Source: DASSFG01 sp035547915 (lineage in GTDB: Bacteria > Planctomycetota > Planctomycetia > Pirellulales > JAICIG01). From it: a stretch of DNA of 64,000 nt. Below the pieces are notes generated by a model that saw only the letters and a list, made by a program, of their open reading frames with translations, ran no database searches and was not told the DNA's origin. Positions 28,476 through 36,674 of this stretch are shown here, one piece after another. Location of the stretch: NCBI GenBank assembly GCA_035547915.1, contig DASZTS010000119.1, forward strand, positions 1 to 64,000, written 5' to 3'. Positions within the stretch are counted from its first letter, which is position 1; every line of letters starts with the position of its first letter. The translations under genes were made by a program, and so were the position numbers.

Positions 28476-28820
28476 ATGAACCGATGGTCTTGGCTGCTGG
28501 CGTTGCCCGTGATGGCCGGGTGCATCAACGGCGTACCCTTGCCGCCGACTCCGGCTTCTTCGCGGGCCGTGCCACAAGTGCAGATCGACGGCGAACTTCA
28601 GGAGACGGCCTGCATTCAAATCGCCCAAACCTACATACGTAGCTTGGGCAAAGATCCCACGCAGGCCACCTATGTCGTGGATCGTGATCCCCAACTAAAG
28701 GAAGAACCCGGTTCCGACGAAAGCACGATGGTTGCCGTGATCACGGCCAGATTTCTCGACGGCACCGTATGGCGGATGGCGCTCAAGAGCGATGGCGATC
28801 TGAGCCTTTTGGCCGACTGA
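28476..28820 (+). CDS. Small lipoprotein
   Basis: A 114-aa product with an 16-residue lipoprotein signal ending MNRWSWLLALPVMAGC. The mature part is short and mixed, with IQIAQTYIRSLGKDP and VAVITARFLDGTVW, and no recognised domain. It is convergent with the sulfatase gene, whose stop lies 19 bases beyond. Confidence 0.6.
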   Translation: MNRWSWLLALPVMAGCINGVPLPPTPASSRAVPQVQIDGELQETACIQIAQTYIRSLGKDPTQATYVVDRDPQLKEEPGSDESTMVAVITARFLDGTVWRMALKSDGDLSLLAD

Positions 28821-28839
28821 GAGACGCGGCCGGCCATCG

Positions 28840-30414
28840 TTAGCGGGGCTTGGGTGTGCTGCGGCCCGCGGCCACGTACTGCTGCAAGAGGGCGGTGAGC
28901 CTGGCGACCATCGCCGGATTCTCGTCGGAGACGTTTTTCCGTTCGCCGACGTCGGCCGAGAGGTCGTAGAGCTGAACCGGGGGTAGACCGGCCGCCTCTT
29001 TGCTGCCGGGCTGCGGCCCGCTCCAGCCACCCGAATCGGGGCACAGCTCGAGCTTCCAGTTGGCCTGCCGGATGGCGAACGAGCCGTTGATCGAATGATT
29101 TACGATGGCCTCGCGCAGTGGTGCGTGTGCCTCGTCCAACAAAGCAGGCAGCAGGCTCACGCTATCTTCCCCGGCGCCGTCGGGCAGTTCGAGATCGACG
29201 ACGTCGGCGAGCGTTGCCATCAGGTCGGTCAGGCAGATGACCTGGTCGCTCCGGCTGCCCGGCGCGATCTTGGCGGGCCAGCGGGCGAGGAACGGCACAC
29301 GGTGCCCGCCTTCGAAGATGTCGGCCTTGTAGCCGCGGAAGTGGTAGCTGGGATGATGGCCCTTCTCCGCCAACGCCTTGAAGTCGGCCGTCGGCGAACA
29401 GCCGTTGTCGCTCGTGGCGACGATGAGAGTGTTGTCCGCCACCCCGCCCTTCTCGAGCGCATCGAGCACGCGCCCGAGCGTGTCGTCGACCTGCATCACG
29501 AAGTCGGCATAGTCGTTGATGCCGCTCTTGCCACGCCAGGCGTCGCTCGGCTCGACCGGAGCGTGGGGTGCGTTGAGGGGGAAGTACAGCAGGAACGGCT
29601 GCCCGGCGCGGGCCGCCGCTGACTGCCGTTCGATGAAGGCCACCGCTTTCTGCGTGAGCGTGGGAAGAACATTTACGGCTTCAAAATCGTCGCCGGCCGG
29701 CCCATTCCGCACGATCTTCTTCTCTTTCGTCGGCACGGCTGTGAACCGATCGTTCTCGATGAACAAGAAGGGCGACATGTCGAGCGAGGCGCTGATGCCG
29801 AAGTAATAGTCGAAACCGGCCGAGTTCGGTCCGCCAGCGATCTTGCCGGCGTAGTCGACATCCCAGGCACGCGCGTAACCGTTGCCGAAGTTGCCACCGT
29901 CGTCGGCGATACCGCCGTCTTTGAGCGGCATGTCCATTCCCAGGTGCCACTTGCCGACGCAACCGGTCGCGTAGCCTCGCTGTTTTGCCAACTGCCCGAT
30001 CGTCAGCCGCCCCGGCTCGATGAGCGGCCGTGAATAGCCGCCGAGCACGCCGCTCTTCAAGCGCGTGCGCCAAGCGTATCGTCCGGTAAGGAGACCGTAC
30101 CGAGTGGGCGTGCAGACCGCGGAGCCGGAGTGGGCGTCGGAAAAAATCATCCCTTCGCGGGCCAAGCGATCGAAGTGCGGCGTGGCGATCTTGCCATCGG
30201 GATTGAGGCAGCGCACGTCGCCGTAACCTAGGTCGTCGGCCAGCAGAATGACCACGTTGGGACGGCCCTCCTGGGCGGAAAACGCCACAGCGCCCCGTCC
30301 GGCGACAACGATCACGACCACCCAGAAAAGTGCTCTAATGACGTTGATCGTCGTGGCGAGTGGAAGCCGGCGATCCGTAGATCGAGGCGGCTTTTCGCGC
30401 GGTGCAGTCTTCAT
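28840..30414 (-). CDS. Secreted type I sulfatase
   Basis: A 524-aa arylsulfatase-family protein from ATG 30414, the first methionine that places a single hydrophobic segment (INVIRALFWVVVIVVAGRG, about 24-41) before the conserved opening PNVVILLADDLGYGD. The maturation motif reads CTPTRYGLLTGR: the cysteine would be oxidised to formylglycine. Metal-ligand stretches (VATSDNG, HRVPFLARWPAKI) are present. It probably removes sulfate from polysaccharides outside the cytoplasm, a hallmark capacity of marine planctomycetes. No sulfatase-maturing enzyme gene is in the window. It is divergent from the sigma-factor gene. Confidence 0.93.
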   Translation of the reverse strand: MKTAPREKPPRSTDRRLPLATTINVIRALFWVVVIVVAGRGAVAFSAQEGRPNVVILLADDLGYGDVRCLNPDGKIATPHFDRLAREGMIFSDAHSGSAVCTPTRYGLLTGRYAWRTRLKSGVLGGYSRPLIEPGRLTIGQLAKQRGYATGCVGKWHLGMDMPLKDGGIADDGGNFGNGYARAWDVDYAGKIAGGPNSAGFDYYFGISASLDMSPFLFIENDRFTAVPTKEKKIVRNGPAGDDFEAVNVLPTLTQKAVAFIERQSAAARAGQPFLLYFPLNAPHAPVEPSDAWRGKSGINDYADFVMQVDDTLGRVLDALEKGGVADNTLIVATSDNGCSPTADFKALAEKGHHPSYHFRGYKADIFEGGHRVPFLARWPAKIAPGSRSDQVICLTDLMATLADVVDLELPDGAGEDSVSLLPALLDEAHAPLREAIVNHSINGSFAIRQANWKLELCPDSGGWSGPQPGSKEAAGLPPVQLYDLSADVGERKNVSDENPAMVARLTALLQQYVAAGRSTPKPR

Positions 30415-30585
30415 TCGTCGGGGCCGAGCACAGTGAGCATCTCGATGCGTGGAATCAGCGGCAAGTATGGGGGCGAGTGCGGTCCGGGTCAACCGACAGG
30501 CGGGTGACGCGGCGCGGCGAGCAAACCACAAAAAATCTGACCGGCTTGCAGGATTTGGCCGCCGGCGGGAACCATACCGACGACG

Positions 30586-31221
30586 ATGACCACCGCCGAC
30601 CAACCCGCCGCTCGCAGGACCACCGCGATCGACCGCGCAATGGAATGGGCCACGCGAGACCGCACGACGCGGGCGGCGGCAGCGCCGATCGACTGGGAAC
30701 GCTGTCTGGCCGAACACGAGGGATGGTTGCGCGGCGTGATTCTCGCCCGTACGGGAGAGCGGCACGCGGTCGATGAGGTGTGGCAAGAAGTCTCGTTGGC
30801 GGCGATCGAGCAGCGCGCACGCATCGCCGACCCCGAGAAGGCACCGGCCTGGCTCTACCGCGTCGCCGTGTTACGGTCGATCCGTTATCGCCGGCAGTGC
30901 GCCCGCCAGCGCAAGCGACTGGCCCAACTGGCGACCGAATCGAACGGCCACACGTCGGCGGTCGACGATCCGTTCCAGTGGCTACTGAGCGAAGAGCGTC
31001 GACAATTCGTCCGCGCGGCCTTGCTGGAACTTACCGGGCGGGATGCCGAAATCCTGATGCTGAAATACCAGGAGCGGTGGACCTACCGACGCATCGCCGC
31101 GCTGCTGGGAATCAGCGAAAGCGCGGTCGATGCACGGGTGTTTCGGGCACGCGAACGATTGCGGCAGCGATTAGCAGACTATTTTTCGCCGGACGATACG
31201 CATCGAAGGACGCAGACATGA
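30586..31221 (+). CDS. ECF-type RNA polymerase sigma factor
   Basis: A 211-aa sigma factor. Region 2 spans about residues 45-105 (LRGVILARTGERHAVDEVWQEVSLAAIEQ, then APAWLYRVAVLRSIRYRR) and region 4 spans about 150-200 (LTGRDAEILMLKYQERWTYRRIAALLGISESAVDARVFRAR). A 40-residue N-terminal tail is extra. The stop overlaps the next gene's start (ATGA at 31218), so it is coupled to a membrane protein that looks like its anti-sigma factor, followed by a tandem-PDZ exported protein. Confidence 0.9.
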   Translation: MTTADQPAARRTTAIDRAMEWATRDRTTRAAAAPIDWERCLAEHEGWLRGVILARTGERHAVDEVWQEVSLAAIEQRARIADPEKAPAWLYRVAVLRSIRYRRQCARQRKRLAQLATESNGHTSAVDDPFQWLLSEERRQFVRAALLELTGRDAEILMLKYQERWTYRRIAALLGISESAVDARVFRARERLRQRLADYFSPDDTHRRTQT

Positions 31222-31838
31222 ATGACCAACCGGACGAACTGGCCCTTATCGACCGGCTGGCGACGGGCGAACTCGACGAGCCATCCCGCCGCCGCCTGTT
31301 GGCCTGGCTCGATCGCGAGCCGCTACATTGGCGCCGCTGCGCCTTGGCACTGCTCGAGGCCCGCGAGATCGAGCAGGCTTTCGCCGCCTGGCAGGGCGAG
31401 TCGCCCAGACCGAAGCCGCTGCGCCCGATCCAAGAGCGGCGACCGAGCTCGCGCGCCATCCTGGCGCTGGCGGCATCGATCTTGGTCGCATTCTGTTTGG
31501 GTCTGTTTACCCGCGGTCTGTCGGTCGCTCCCGCACCAAGTGTAGTCGAGGTTCCGCATCCGTCGAGTCAGCAGACGCCTGCGGAACCCACGCAGAACGA
31601 GCGGCCGTCCGATGAGGTTCAGCCACATAGCACGGTGGCACACCAGACGGTCGCAGCGGCGCCGAGTCCGGTCCCTGCGGGTCCCATTCCGCCGTATGTG
31701 CGCAGCCAATGGGAGCGGCGTGGCTATCAGCTCATTTCGCACCCTGCGCGGCTACCCGTCGTTCTGCCCGATGGTCGGCGCGTGACGGTTCCGGTTGATC
31801 AGTTGCAACTCAATTACGTGGGCCAACGAACTTATTAA
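31218..31838 (+). CDS. Membrane-anchored anti-sigma factor (putative)
   Basis: A 206-aa product. The cytosolic N-terminal part (about 1-75) is helical and includes LIDRLATGELDEPSRRRLLAWLD, as in planctomycete anti-sigma proteins. There is no HxxxCxxC zinc motif. One membrane helix lies at about 80-98 (AILALAASILVAFCLGLFT) and a Pro-rich periplasmic tail of about 105 residues follows. Translational overlap with the upstream ECF sigma gene supports the anti-sigma role, although no direct evidence of binding can be read from sequence. Confidence 0.75.
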   Translation: MNDQPDELALIDRLATGELDEPSRRRLLAWLDREPLHWRRCALALLEAREIEQAFAAWQGESPRPKPLRPIQERRPSSRAILALAASILVAFCLGLFTRGLSVAPAPSVVEVPHPSSQQTPAEPTQNERPSDEVQPHSTVAHQTVAAAPSPVPAGPIPPYVRSQWERRGYQLISHPARLPVVLPDGRRVTVPVDQLQLNYVGQRTY

Positions 31839-31855
31839 CAACGAAGGGAGACATT

Positions 31856-32992
31856 ATGTGTGCGATGAACTTGGATCGGATGAAGTTGGACCGACCGTCG
31901 GCCTGTGGCATCCGGCAGCGACGAATAGGCCGGTTCGCCCGTCTCGCGGCGGTGCCTCTCACCTTCTTGGCGTTTTCCACCAGCGTGCCGGCCGACGAGC
32001 CGCCGGCCAACCAGGCCGCCCCTACCTCGGCTCTGGGTATCGCCGTGTTGCAGGATTTGACCGCGGCCAATGGGAACGTGGCCTTGCACGCAGTGCTAGC
32101 GATCAATGAGAACCTGATCGGAGCCGACGTGGCCCAGGTCGACGACGTGCTCCGCTCGCATTTGGGGTTGGGCGAAGGAAAGGGGCTCGTCGTCACTTCG
32201 CTGACCGACGATTGCCCGGCCGCCAAGGCCGGCATTCGCAAATACGACGTGCTGATCACAATCGGCGGCGAGGAGATCGCCAACCTCGATGGGTTCCGCC
32301 AGGCGTTGCAGGCTTCGGTAGAGAAGCCCATCGCCCTGGGCTTTATTCGCAGCGGGAAGAAACAGTCGGCCGAGGTGACGCCGCATGCCGCCGCGGCGGC
32401 CGTGCTGTCGCTTCCCGAGGAGACGCTCGCCCAAGTCCAGCCCAAATACTGGCTGGGGTTGGGGCTGGCGGGCGCGGACGACACCCTGCGGTCGCAGTTA
32501 TCGCTTCCCGCCGGCGAAGGGCTGGTTGTCACGGGGGTCGAGAACGACAGTCCGGCAGCCAAGGCCGGCGTGATGGCCAACGACGTGATTTTGAAACTCG
32601 ACGGGAAAGCATCGACCACGATCGAGGCGCTCACGGAACAGCTTCAAGCCATCGCCGACAAGTCGGTGTCGTTGGAACTGCTGCGTCGTGGCAAACCGGC
32701 CACACTCACCGTGACACCGGAACCGCGGCGTGAAACGGGCGCGGCGACAGCCTGGTTCACTGACGCGAACATCGTCTGGGCCAATGGGTTGGCGACTCCC
32801 TATTTCGTGAACACGGACCAGGGTATCGGGCTAGCCTATACCGCAGCCGTGGCGCCGGTGTCGCCAAACGTGGCCAAACAACTCAGCGACCTCGATGCAC
32901 AAATCAAACAACTCGAGGCGGCGCTGGCGGCACTTCGGGCCACGATCGAGGCGAATCCTCAGGCGGCGCCCGGCGGTGAGGAAAAGAAATGA
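31856..32992 (+). CDS. Exported protein with two PDZ domains
   Basis: A 378-aa product 17 bases after the anti-sigma gene, with a GGGAG ribosome binding site. The N-terminus is a long signal peptide (to about residue 44, ending STSVPA). PDZ 1 spans about 81-176 (GKGLVVTSLTDDCPAAKAGI, YDVLITIGGEEI) and PDZ 2 about 198-291 (GEGLVVTGVENDSPAAKAGV, NDVILKLDGKA). A short coiled coil (LDAQIKQLEAALAALRATIE) follows near the C-terminus. No protease domain is present, unlike DegS/HtrA. It may bind peptide C-termini of damaged envelope proteins and report to the anti-sigma factor; inference from operon context. Confidence 0.8.
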   Translation: MCAMNLDRMKLDRPSACGIRQRRIGRFARLAAVPLTFLAFSTSVPADEPPANQAAPTSALGIAVLQDLTAANGNVALHAVLAINENLIGADVAQVDDVLRSHLGLGEGKGLVVTSLTDDCPAAKAGIRKYDVLITIGGEEIANLDGFRQALQASVEKPIALGFIRSGKKQSAEVTPHAAAAAVLSLPEETLAQVQPKYWLGLGLAGADDTLRSQLSLPAGEGLVVTGVENDSPAAKAGVMANDVILKLDGKASTTIEALTEQLQAIADKSVSLELLRRGKPATLTVTPEPRRETGAATAWFTDANIVWANGLATPYFVNTDQGIGLAYTAAVAPVSPNVAKQLSDLDAQIKQLEAALAALRATIEANPQAAPGGEEKK

Positions 32993-33079
32993 TTGCCGCG
33001 TGGGGATGCCGCGCAGCGATTGGAACGAAGCGGACTGAGATGCCGTTACCGATCGACAAGCGCCGCGTACAATGGCGGC

Positions 33080-34717
33080 ATGCCGATTCGATTGTCGAAC
33101 TTGCGTCTCAGTATCGAAGAGCCCGAAACCGCGCTGGCCGGCCGCTTGGCGGCCGCGCTCGACGTCCGGCCAGATGATATCCGACGGTGGCGCATCCTGC
33201 GCAAGAGTCTCGATACGCGAGACAAGCGCAATCTCGAGTTCGTCTACACGGCCGAGATTGCACTGGCCGGCGATGAGCCGGGGCTCGTGGCCCACTCGTC
33301 GCGCAGGAATCGATCGGTTCAGGTCGAGCTATATGACGAGCCGCGATTCGAGATGCCCCCGCCCGGTTGCCAGCCGCTTGACCGGCGGCCGGTCATCGTC
33401 GGATCGGGGCCGGCCGGTATGGCCGCCGGCTACTTTCTGGCCGAACAGGGGTACCGTCCGCTGATCCTCGAACGGGGCAGCGCGGTGCGCGAGCGGATCG
33501 CCGACGTACACGCCTTCGACGAGGGTGCCCCACACAACCCCGAGAGCAACTACCTGTTCGGCGAAGGGGGGGCAGGCACGTTCAGCGACGGCAAGCTCAC
33601 CTGCCGCACCTCGGGCCCCGATGTGCGCCGCATCCTCGAACTGTTCGCCGAGTGCAAAGGCAAACCGTCGATTCTGTACGACCACCGACCGCACCTGGGC
33701 AGCAATCGGTTGCCGGCCGTGGTCAAAGCGTTCCGGCGCAGGATCACGGAGATGGGGGGCGAATATCGCTTTGGTTGTCGGTTGGAAGACATCGAGATCG
33801 CCGATGGCCGCATCCGCGGCCTGGCCACCTCGTCGGGCCCCTTGAGCGCTGCGGTCGTGGTCCTGGCCATCGGTCATAGTGCCCGCGACACCTATCAGAT
33901 GCTGTACGACCGGGGCGTGCCCCTCGTACCCAAGCCGTTCCAGTTCGGTGTGCGGATCGAACAACCGCAAGAAGAAGTGAACCGGGTGCAATATGGTGCG
34001 CCACGGCTGGAGGAGAAACTCGGCGCCGCCGACTACACACTCATCGCCCGTGGCCGCACGGCAAACCTGTTTACATTTTGTATGTGCGCGGGCGGGCAGA
34101 TCATTCCCAGCGTGTCGGAGCCGGGCTATTTTTGCACCAACGGCATGAGCCTGTCTCGCCGGGCAAGCCCCTTCGCCAACAGTGGCTTGATGGTAACGCT
34201 CGACCCGGCCGACTTCGGCTCGGATCACCCGCTGGCCGGCGTGATGTTGCAGCGACGCTACGAGGGGCTGGCTTATGCGTTGAGCGGCGATACCTACCTC
34301 TGCCCGCTCCAGGCGGCTGACGACTTTTTGAATCGGCGTCGCACCGATCGTGGCGTAGCGTGCAGTTACACGCGCGGGACCATTGCGGCCGACCTCGGCA
34401 CGCTGGTTCCACCGCAGGTTTTGTCAGCCCTCGACGAGGGCCTGCCGATGCTCGACCGCCGTTGGCGCGGACGTTTTTTGAAGAGCGCGGCGCTCGTCGC
34501 CCCCGAAACACGCGGTAGTTCGCCGGTGCGTTTTCTACGCGACAACGCGACCCTCGAGAGCACGGGCATCGCGGGACTCTATCCGGTCGGCGAGGGCGCT
34601 GGCTATGCGGGTGGGATCGTCAGCGCCGCACTGGACGGGCTGCGTGCCGCCAAGGCCATTATTTCGCGATACGCGCCGCTGGAATCGCGTCGGCAGTCCG
34701 TCTCGGACGAGCTTTAG
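33080..34717 (+). CDS. FAD-dependent dehydrogenase (COG2509-like)
   Basis: A 545-aa flavoprotein from ATG 33080 (MPIRLSNLRLSI). The N-terminal 100 residues are a small alpha/beta domain typical of this group, then the Rossmann motif VIVGSGPAGMAAGYFLAEQG. The family marker FGEGGAGTFSDGKLTCR follows at about 155. Later stretches (FCMCAGGQIIPS, YPVGEGAGYAGGI) match the same family. Substrate is unknown. Its stop codon TAG is built from the junction with palindromic element copy D. Confidence 0.85.
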   Translation: MPIRLSNLRLSIEEPETALAGRLAAALDVRPDDIRRWRILRKSLDTRDKRNLEFVYTAEIALAGDEPGLVAHSSRRNRSVQVELYDEPRFEMPPPGCQPLDRRPVIVGSGPAGMAAGYFLAEQGYRPLILERGSAVRERIADVHAFDEGAPHNPESNYLFGEGGAGTFSDGKLTCRTSGPDVRRILELFAECKGKPSILYDHRPHLGSNRLPAVVKAFRRRITEMGGEYRFGCRLEDIEIADGRIRGLATSSGPLSAAVVVLAIGHSARDTYQMLYDRGVPLVPKPFQFGVRIEQPQEEVNRVQYGAPRLEEKLGAADYTLIARGRTANLFTFCMCAGGQIIPSVSEPGYFCTNGMSLSRRASPFANSGLMVTLDPADFGSDHPLAGVMLQRRYEGLAYALSGDTYLCPLQAADDFLNRRRTDRGVACSYTRGTIAADLGTLVPPQVLSALDEGLPMLDRRWRGRFLKSAALVAPETRGSSPVRFLRDNATLESTGIAGLYPVGEGAGYAGGIVSAALDGLRAAKAIISRYAPLESRRQSVSDEL

Positions 34718-34815
34718 AGCAACCGACAAAACCGGCCCGAGCTTCCGAAAAATCGGCGTTTCACGGCCGATTTTTCGCCCACGGCGCTCCGGCTTCCGGG
34801 TTCTGTCAGCGGCTA
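34717..34815 (+). repeat. Palindromic element copy D (99 bp, MITE-like)
   Basis: Begins GAGCAACCGACAAAAC and ends GGTTCTGTCAGCGGCTA, with direct repeats TTA at 34714-34716 and 34816-34818. It carries the perfect central hairpin AAAAATCGGC / GCCGATTTTT and is about 98% identical to copy B. It insulates the upstream flavoprotein gene from the flagellar promoter. Confidence 0.85.
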
Positions 34816-34979
34816 TTAGCAGCCGGCGGTTCTTGCCCCCTATCGGCAAGTCTCGCCTGTCGCCGCGCTGCTGGAATCGGCCACGCGATTCCCGCCTCAA
34901 TGGAGCGAATTGTGGTAATTCGGGCACGGCATGATACTTACACGCCATTTCTAGCCTGGTCGCCCCATGACCTGGCCTC

Positions 34980-34996
34980 TTGGTACGCCGCTTGCT
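34980..34996 (+). promoter_or_regulatory. Sigma-54 promoter for the flagellar block
   Basis: TTGGTACGCCGCTTGCT matches the sigma-54 consensus TGGCACG-N4-TTGCW at all fixed positions except one, with the GG and GC dinucleotides separated by exactly ten bases. It lies 52 bases before the flgF start codon and no competing gene lies between. The cognate sigma-54 activator is not in this window. Confidence 0.65.
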
Positions 34997-35047
34997 TAAA
35001 GAAGAGGCCGTACTGCCCGGGGGGGCGTTACCGCTAAGCATCGAGCG

Positions 35048-35800
35048 ATGCCCTACGGATTGTACATTTCGGCCGAAGGTGCCCAGGCACAGAGCCTGCG
35101 CATGGAGTCGATCTCGAACAACCTGGCGAATGCCAACACGCCCGGTTTCAAACGCGAAATGGCCGTGTTCCAATCGCGGATGGCTGAGGCTATCCAACGG
35201 GGCATCGCGGCGCCGGGTGCGGGCGGCCTCGACGACCTGGGGGGCGGCGTCGACAGCCTGGCAACCATCACCGACTTTTCGCCCGCCGCGATCAATAAGA
35301 CCAATGTGCCGACCGATCTGGCGATCGAGGGCGAAGGGTTCTTCGTCGTCCGCCGCAACGGCAAAGACCTTCTGACGCGGGCCGGCAACTTCATGATGTC
35401 GTCGGCCGGCACGCTGGTCACCCAGAACGGCGACCCGGTCCTTTCGACACAGGGAACGCCCGTGACCATCGAGCCGGAACTGGGGCCGTGGTATATCACC
35501 GCCGACGGGGCCATGGCGCAGGGTAGCGATAAGGTCTATCTCGGGCTCGTTCGCCCGCGGTCGTACGGCGACCTGGTCAAGACCGATGCCAACCTTTATT
35601 CGCCGCTGGCCCCCACAACCCAACTCGGCGAGAACGAGCGGCACGTGCTCAGCGGCCACTTGGAGAATTCGGGGGTGCAATCGGTCACCGAGATGACCGA
35701 GATGATCGAAACCTCCCGCGCCTTCGAGGCGAACGTGAACATGATCCGCAACCAGGATCAGATACTTGGCGAATTGGTAAGCCGGGTGTTGAAGACCTAA
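35048..35800 (+). CDS. flgF: Flagellar basal-body rod protein FlgF
   Basis: A 250-aa proximal-rod component of normal length. The N-terminal rod motif is MESISNNLANANTPGFKREM, and the C-terminal motif is MTEMIETSRAFEANVNMI with LVSRVLKT, both shared by the rod/hook family. The central part holds the FlgF/FlgG-type stretch ATDLAIEGEGFFVV (here PTDLAIEGEGFF). It is the first gene of the block downstream of the sigma-54 promoter and is followed by flgG after 42 bases. Confidence 0.9.
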   Translation: MPYGLYISAEGAQAQSLRMESISNNLANANTPGFKREMAVFQSRMAEAIQRGIAAPGAGGLDDLGGGVDSLATITDFSPAAINKTNVPTDLAIEGEGFFVVRRNGKDLLTRAGNFMMSSAGTLVTQNGDPVLSTQGTPVTIEPELGPWYITADGAMAQGSDKVYLGLVRPRSYGDLVKTDANLYSPLAPTTQLGENERHVLSGHLENSGVQSVTEMTEMIETSRAFEANVNMIRNQDQILGELVSRVLKT

Positions 35801-35842
35801 CGCGGCCCCTCCACTCCTCACTTCCCGAACCCTGAACCGTAA

Positions 35843-36649
35843 ATGAGCATTCAAGCCCTCCGTACCGGCGCCACGGGCATGCGGGCGACGGAAATGACGC
35901 TCGACGTGATCGCGAACAACATCGCGAACGTCAACACGACCGCCTTCAAACGGTCGCGCGCCAACATGGAGAACCTGTTCTACAACTACATCAAGTTGCC
36001 CGGCGCGCAGGACGCCTTCAACAACTACGCTCCCACGGGGTTGGCGATCGGCCTCGGCACACGCGTGCAGGGAACGCAGATGATGTTCGAACAGGGGGCG
36101 TTCGACATCACCAACAACCCGCTCGACGTGGCCATCGACGGCGACGGGTTCTTCCAGGTCATCGACCCCACGACGAACAACTTTCTTTACACCCGAGCCG
36201 GCAACTTCGCGGTCAATTCCAACGGTGTGCTCGTCATCGGCTCGTCGAATACGGGCCGCGTCGTACAACCGCAGATCTCGATCCCGATCGACACCACCGG
36301 CATCGTGATCAGCGCCGAGGGAAACGTCTCGATCCAGCAATACGGCCAGACGCAGTTCTCGCAGGTCGGCCAATTGCAAATGGCCAAGTTCCTCAACCCG
36401 GAAGGGTTGCTCGCGATGGGCGAGAACCTGTACCAGGAGACGCTCACTTCGGGTGCGGCCATCTTCGGGCAGCCGGGGACGAACGGCCTGGGAACGATCC
36501 AGCAGAATTCGCTCGAGCAATCGAATGTCGATCCGACCAACGAACTCATCGATCTGATCCAGACGCAGCGCGCCTTCGAGCTCAACTCGCAGTGCGTGCA
36601 GGCGGGCGATCAGATGCTGCAGCTCGTCAACAACCTGCGTCGCTTCTAA
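35843..36649 (+). CDS. flgG: Flagellar distal rod protein FlgG
   Basis: A 268-aa protein of typical FlgG length. It begins MSIQALRTGATGMRATEMTL with the rod motif IANNIANVNTTAFKRSRA, has the FlgG core (FDITNNPLDVAIDGDGFFQV, YTRAGNFAVNSNG), and ends EQSNVDPTNELIDLIQTQRA FELNSQ-type helix. It builds the distal rod that crosses the periplasm through the P and L rings encoded downstream. Co-directional with flgF and flgA. Confidence 0.95.
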   Translation: MSIQALRTGATGMRATEMTLDVIANNIANVNTTAFKRSRANMENLFYNYIKLPGAQDAFNNYAPTGLAIGLGTRVQGTQMMFEQGAFDITNNPLDVAIDGDGFFQVIDPTTNNFLYTRAGNFAVNSNGVLVIGSSNTGRVVQPQISIPIDTTGIVISAEGNVSIQQYGQTQFSQVGQLQMAKFLNPEGLLAMGENLYQETLTSGAAIFGQPGTNGLGTIQQNSLEQSNVDPTNELIDLIQTQRAFELNSQCVQAGDQMLQLVNNLRRF

Positions 36650-36674
36650 GACCGATTAAGAAGGCGATCGAAGA

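Noticed and set aside
34420..34432. TTTTGTCAGCC inside the flavoprotein gene, similar to the element right arm
   Set aside because: No other part of the element is present and the bases encode a conserved-looking protein stretch, so it is coincidence.
34535..36520. Long open frame on the minus strand over flgF and flgG
   Set aside because: It is antisense to two clear rod genes and has no family signal; high GC with strong codon bias creates such shadows.
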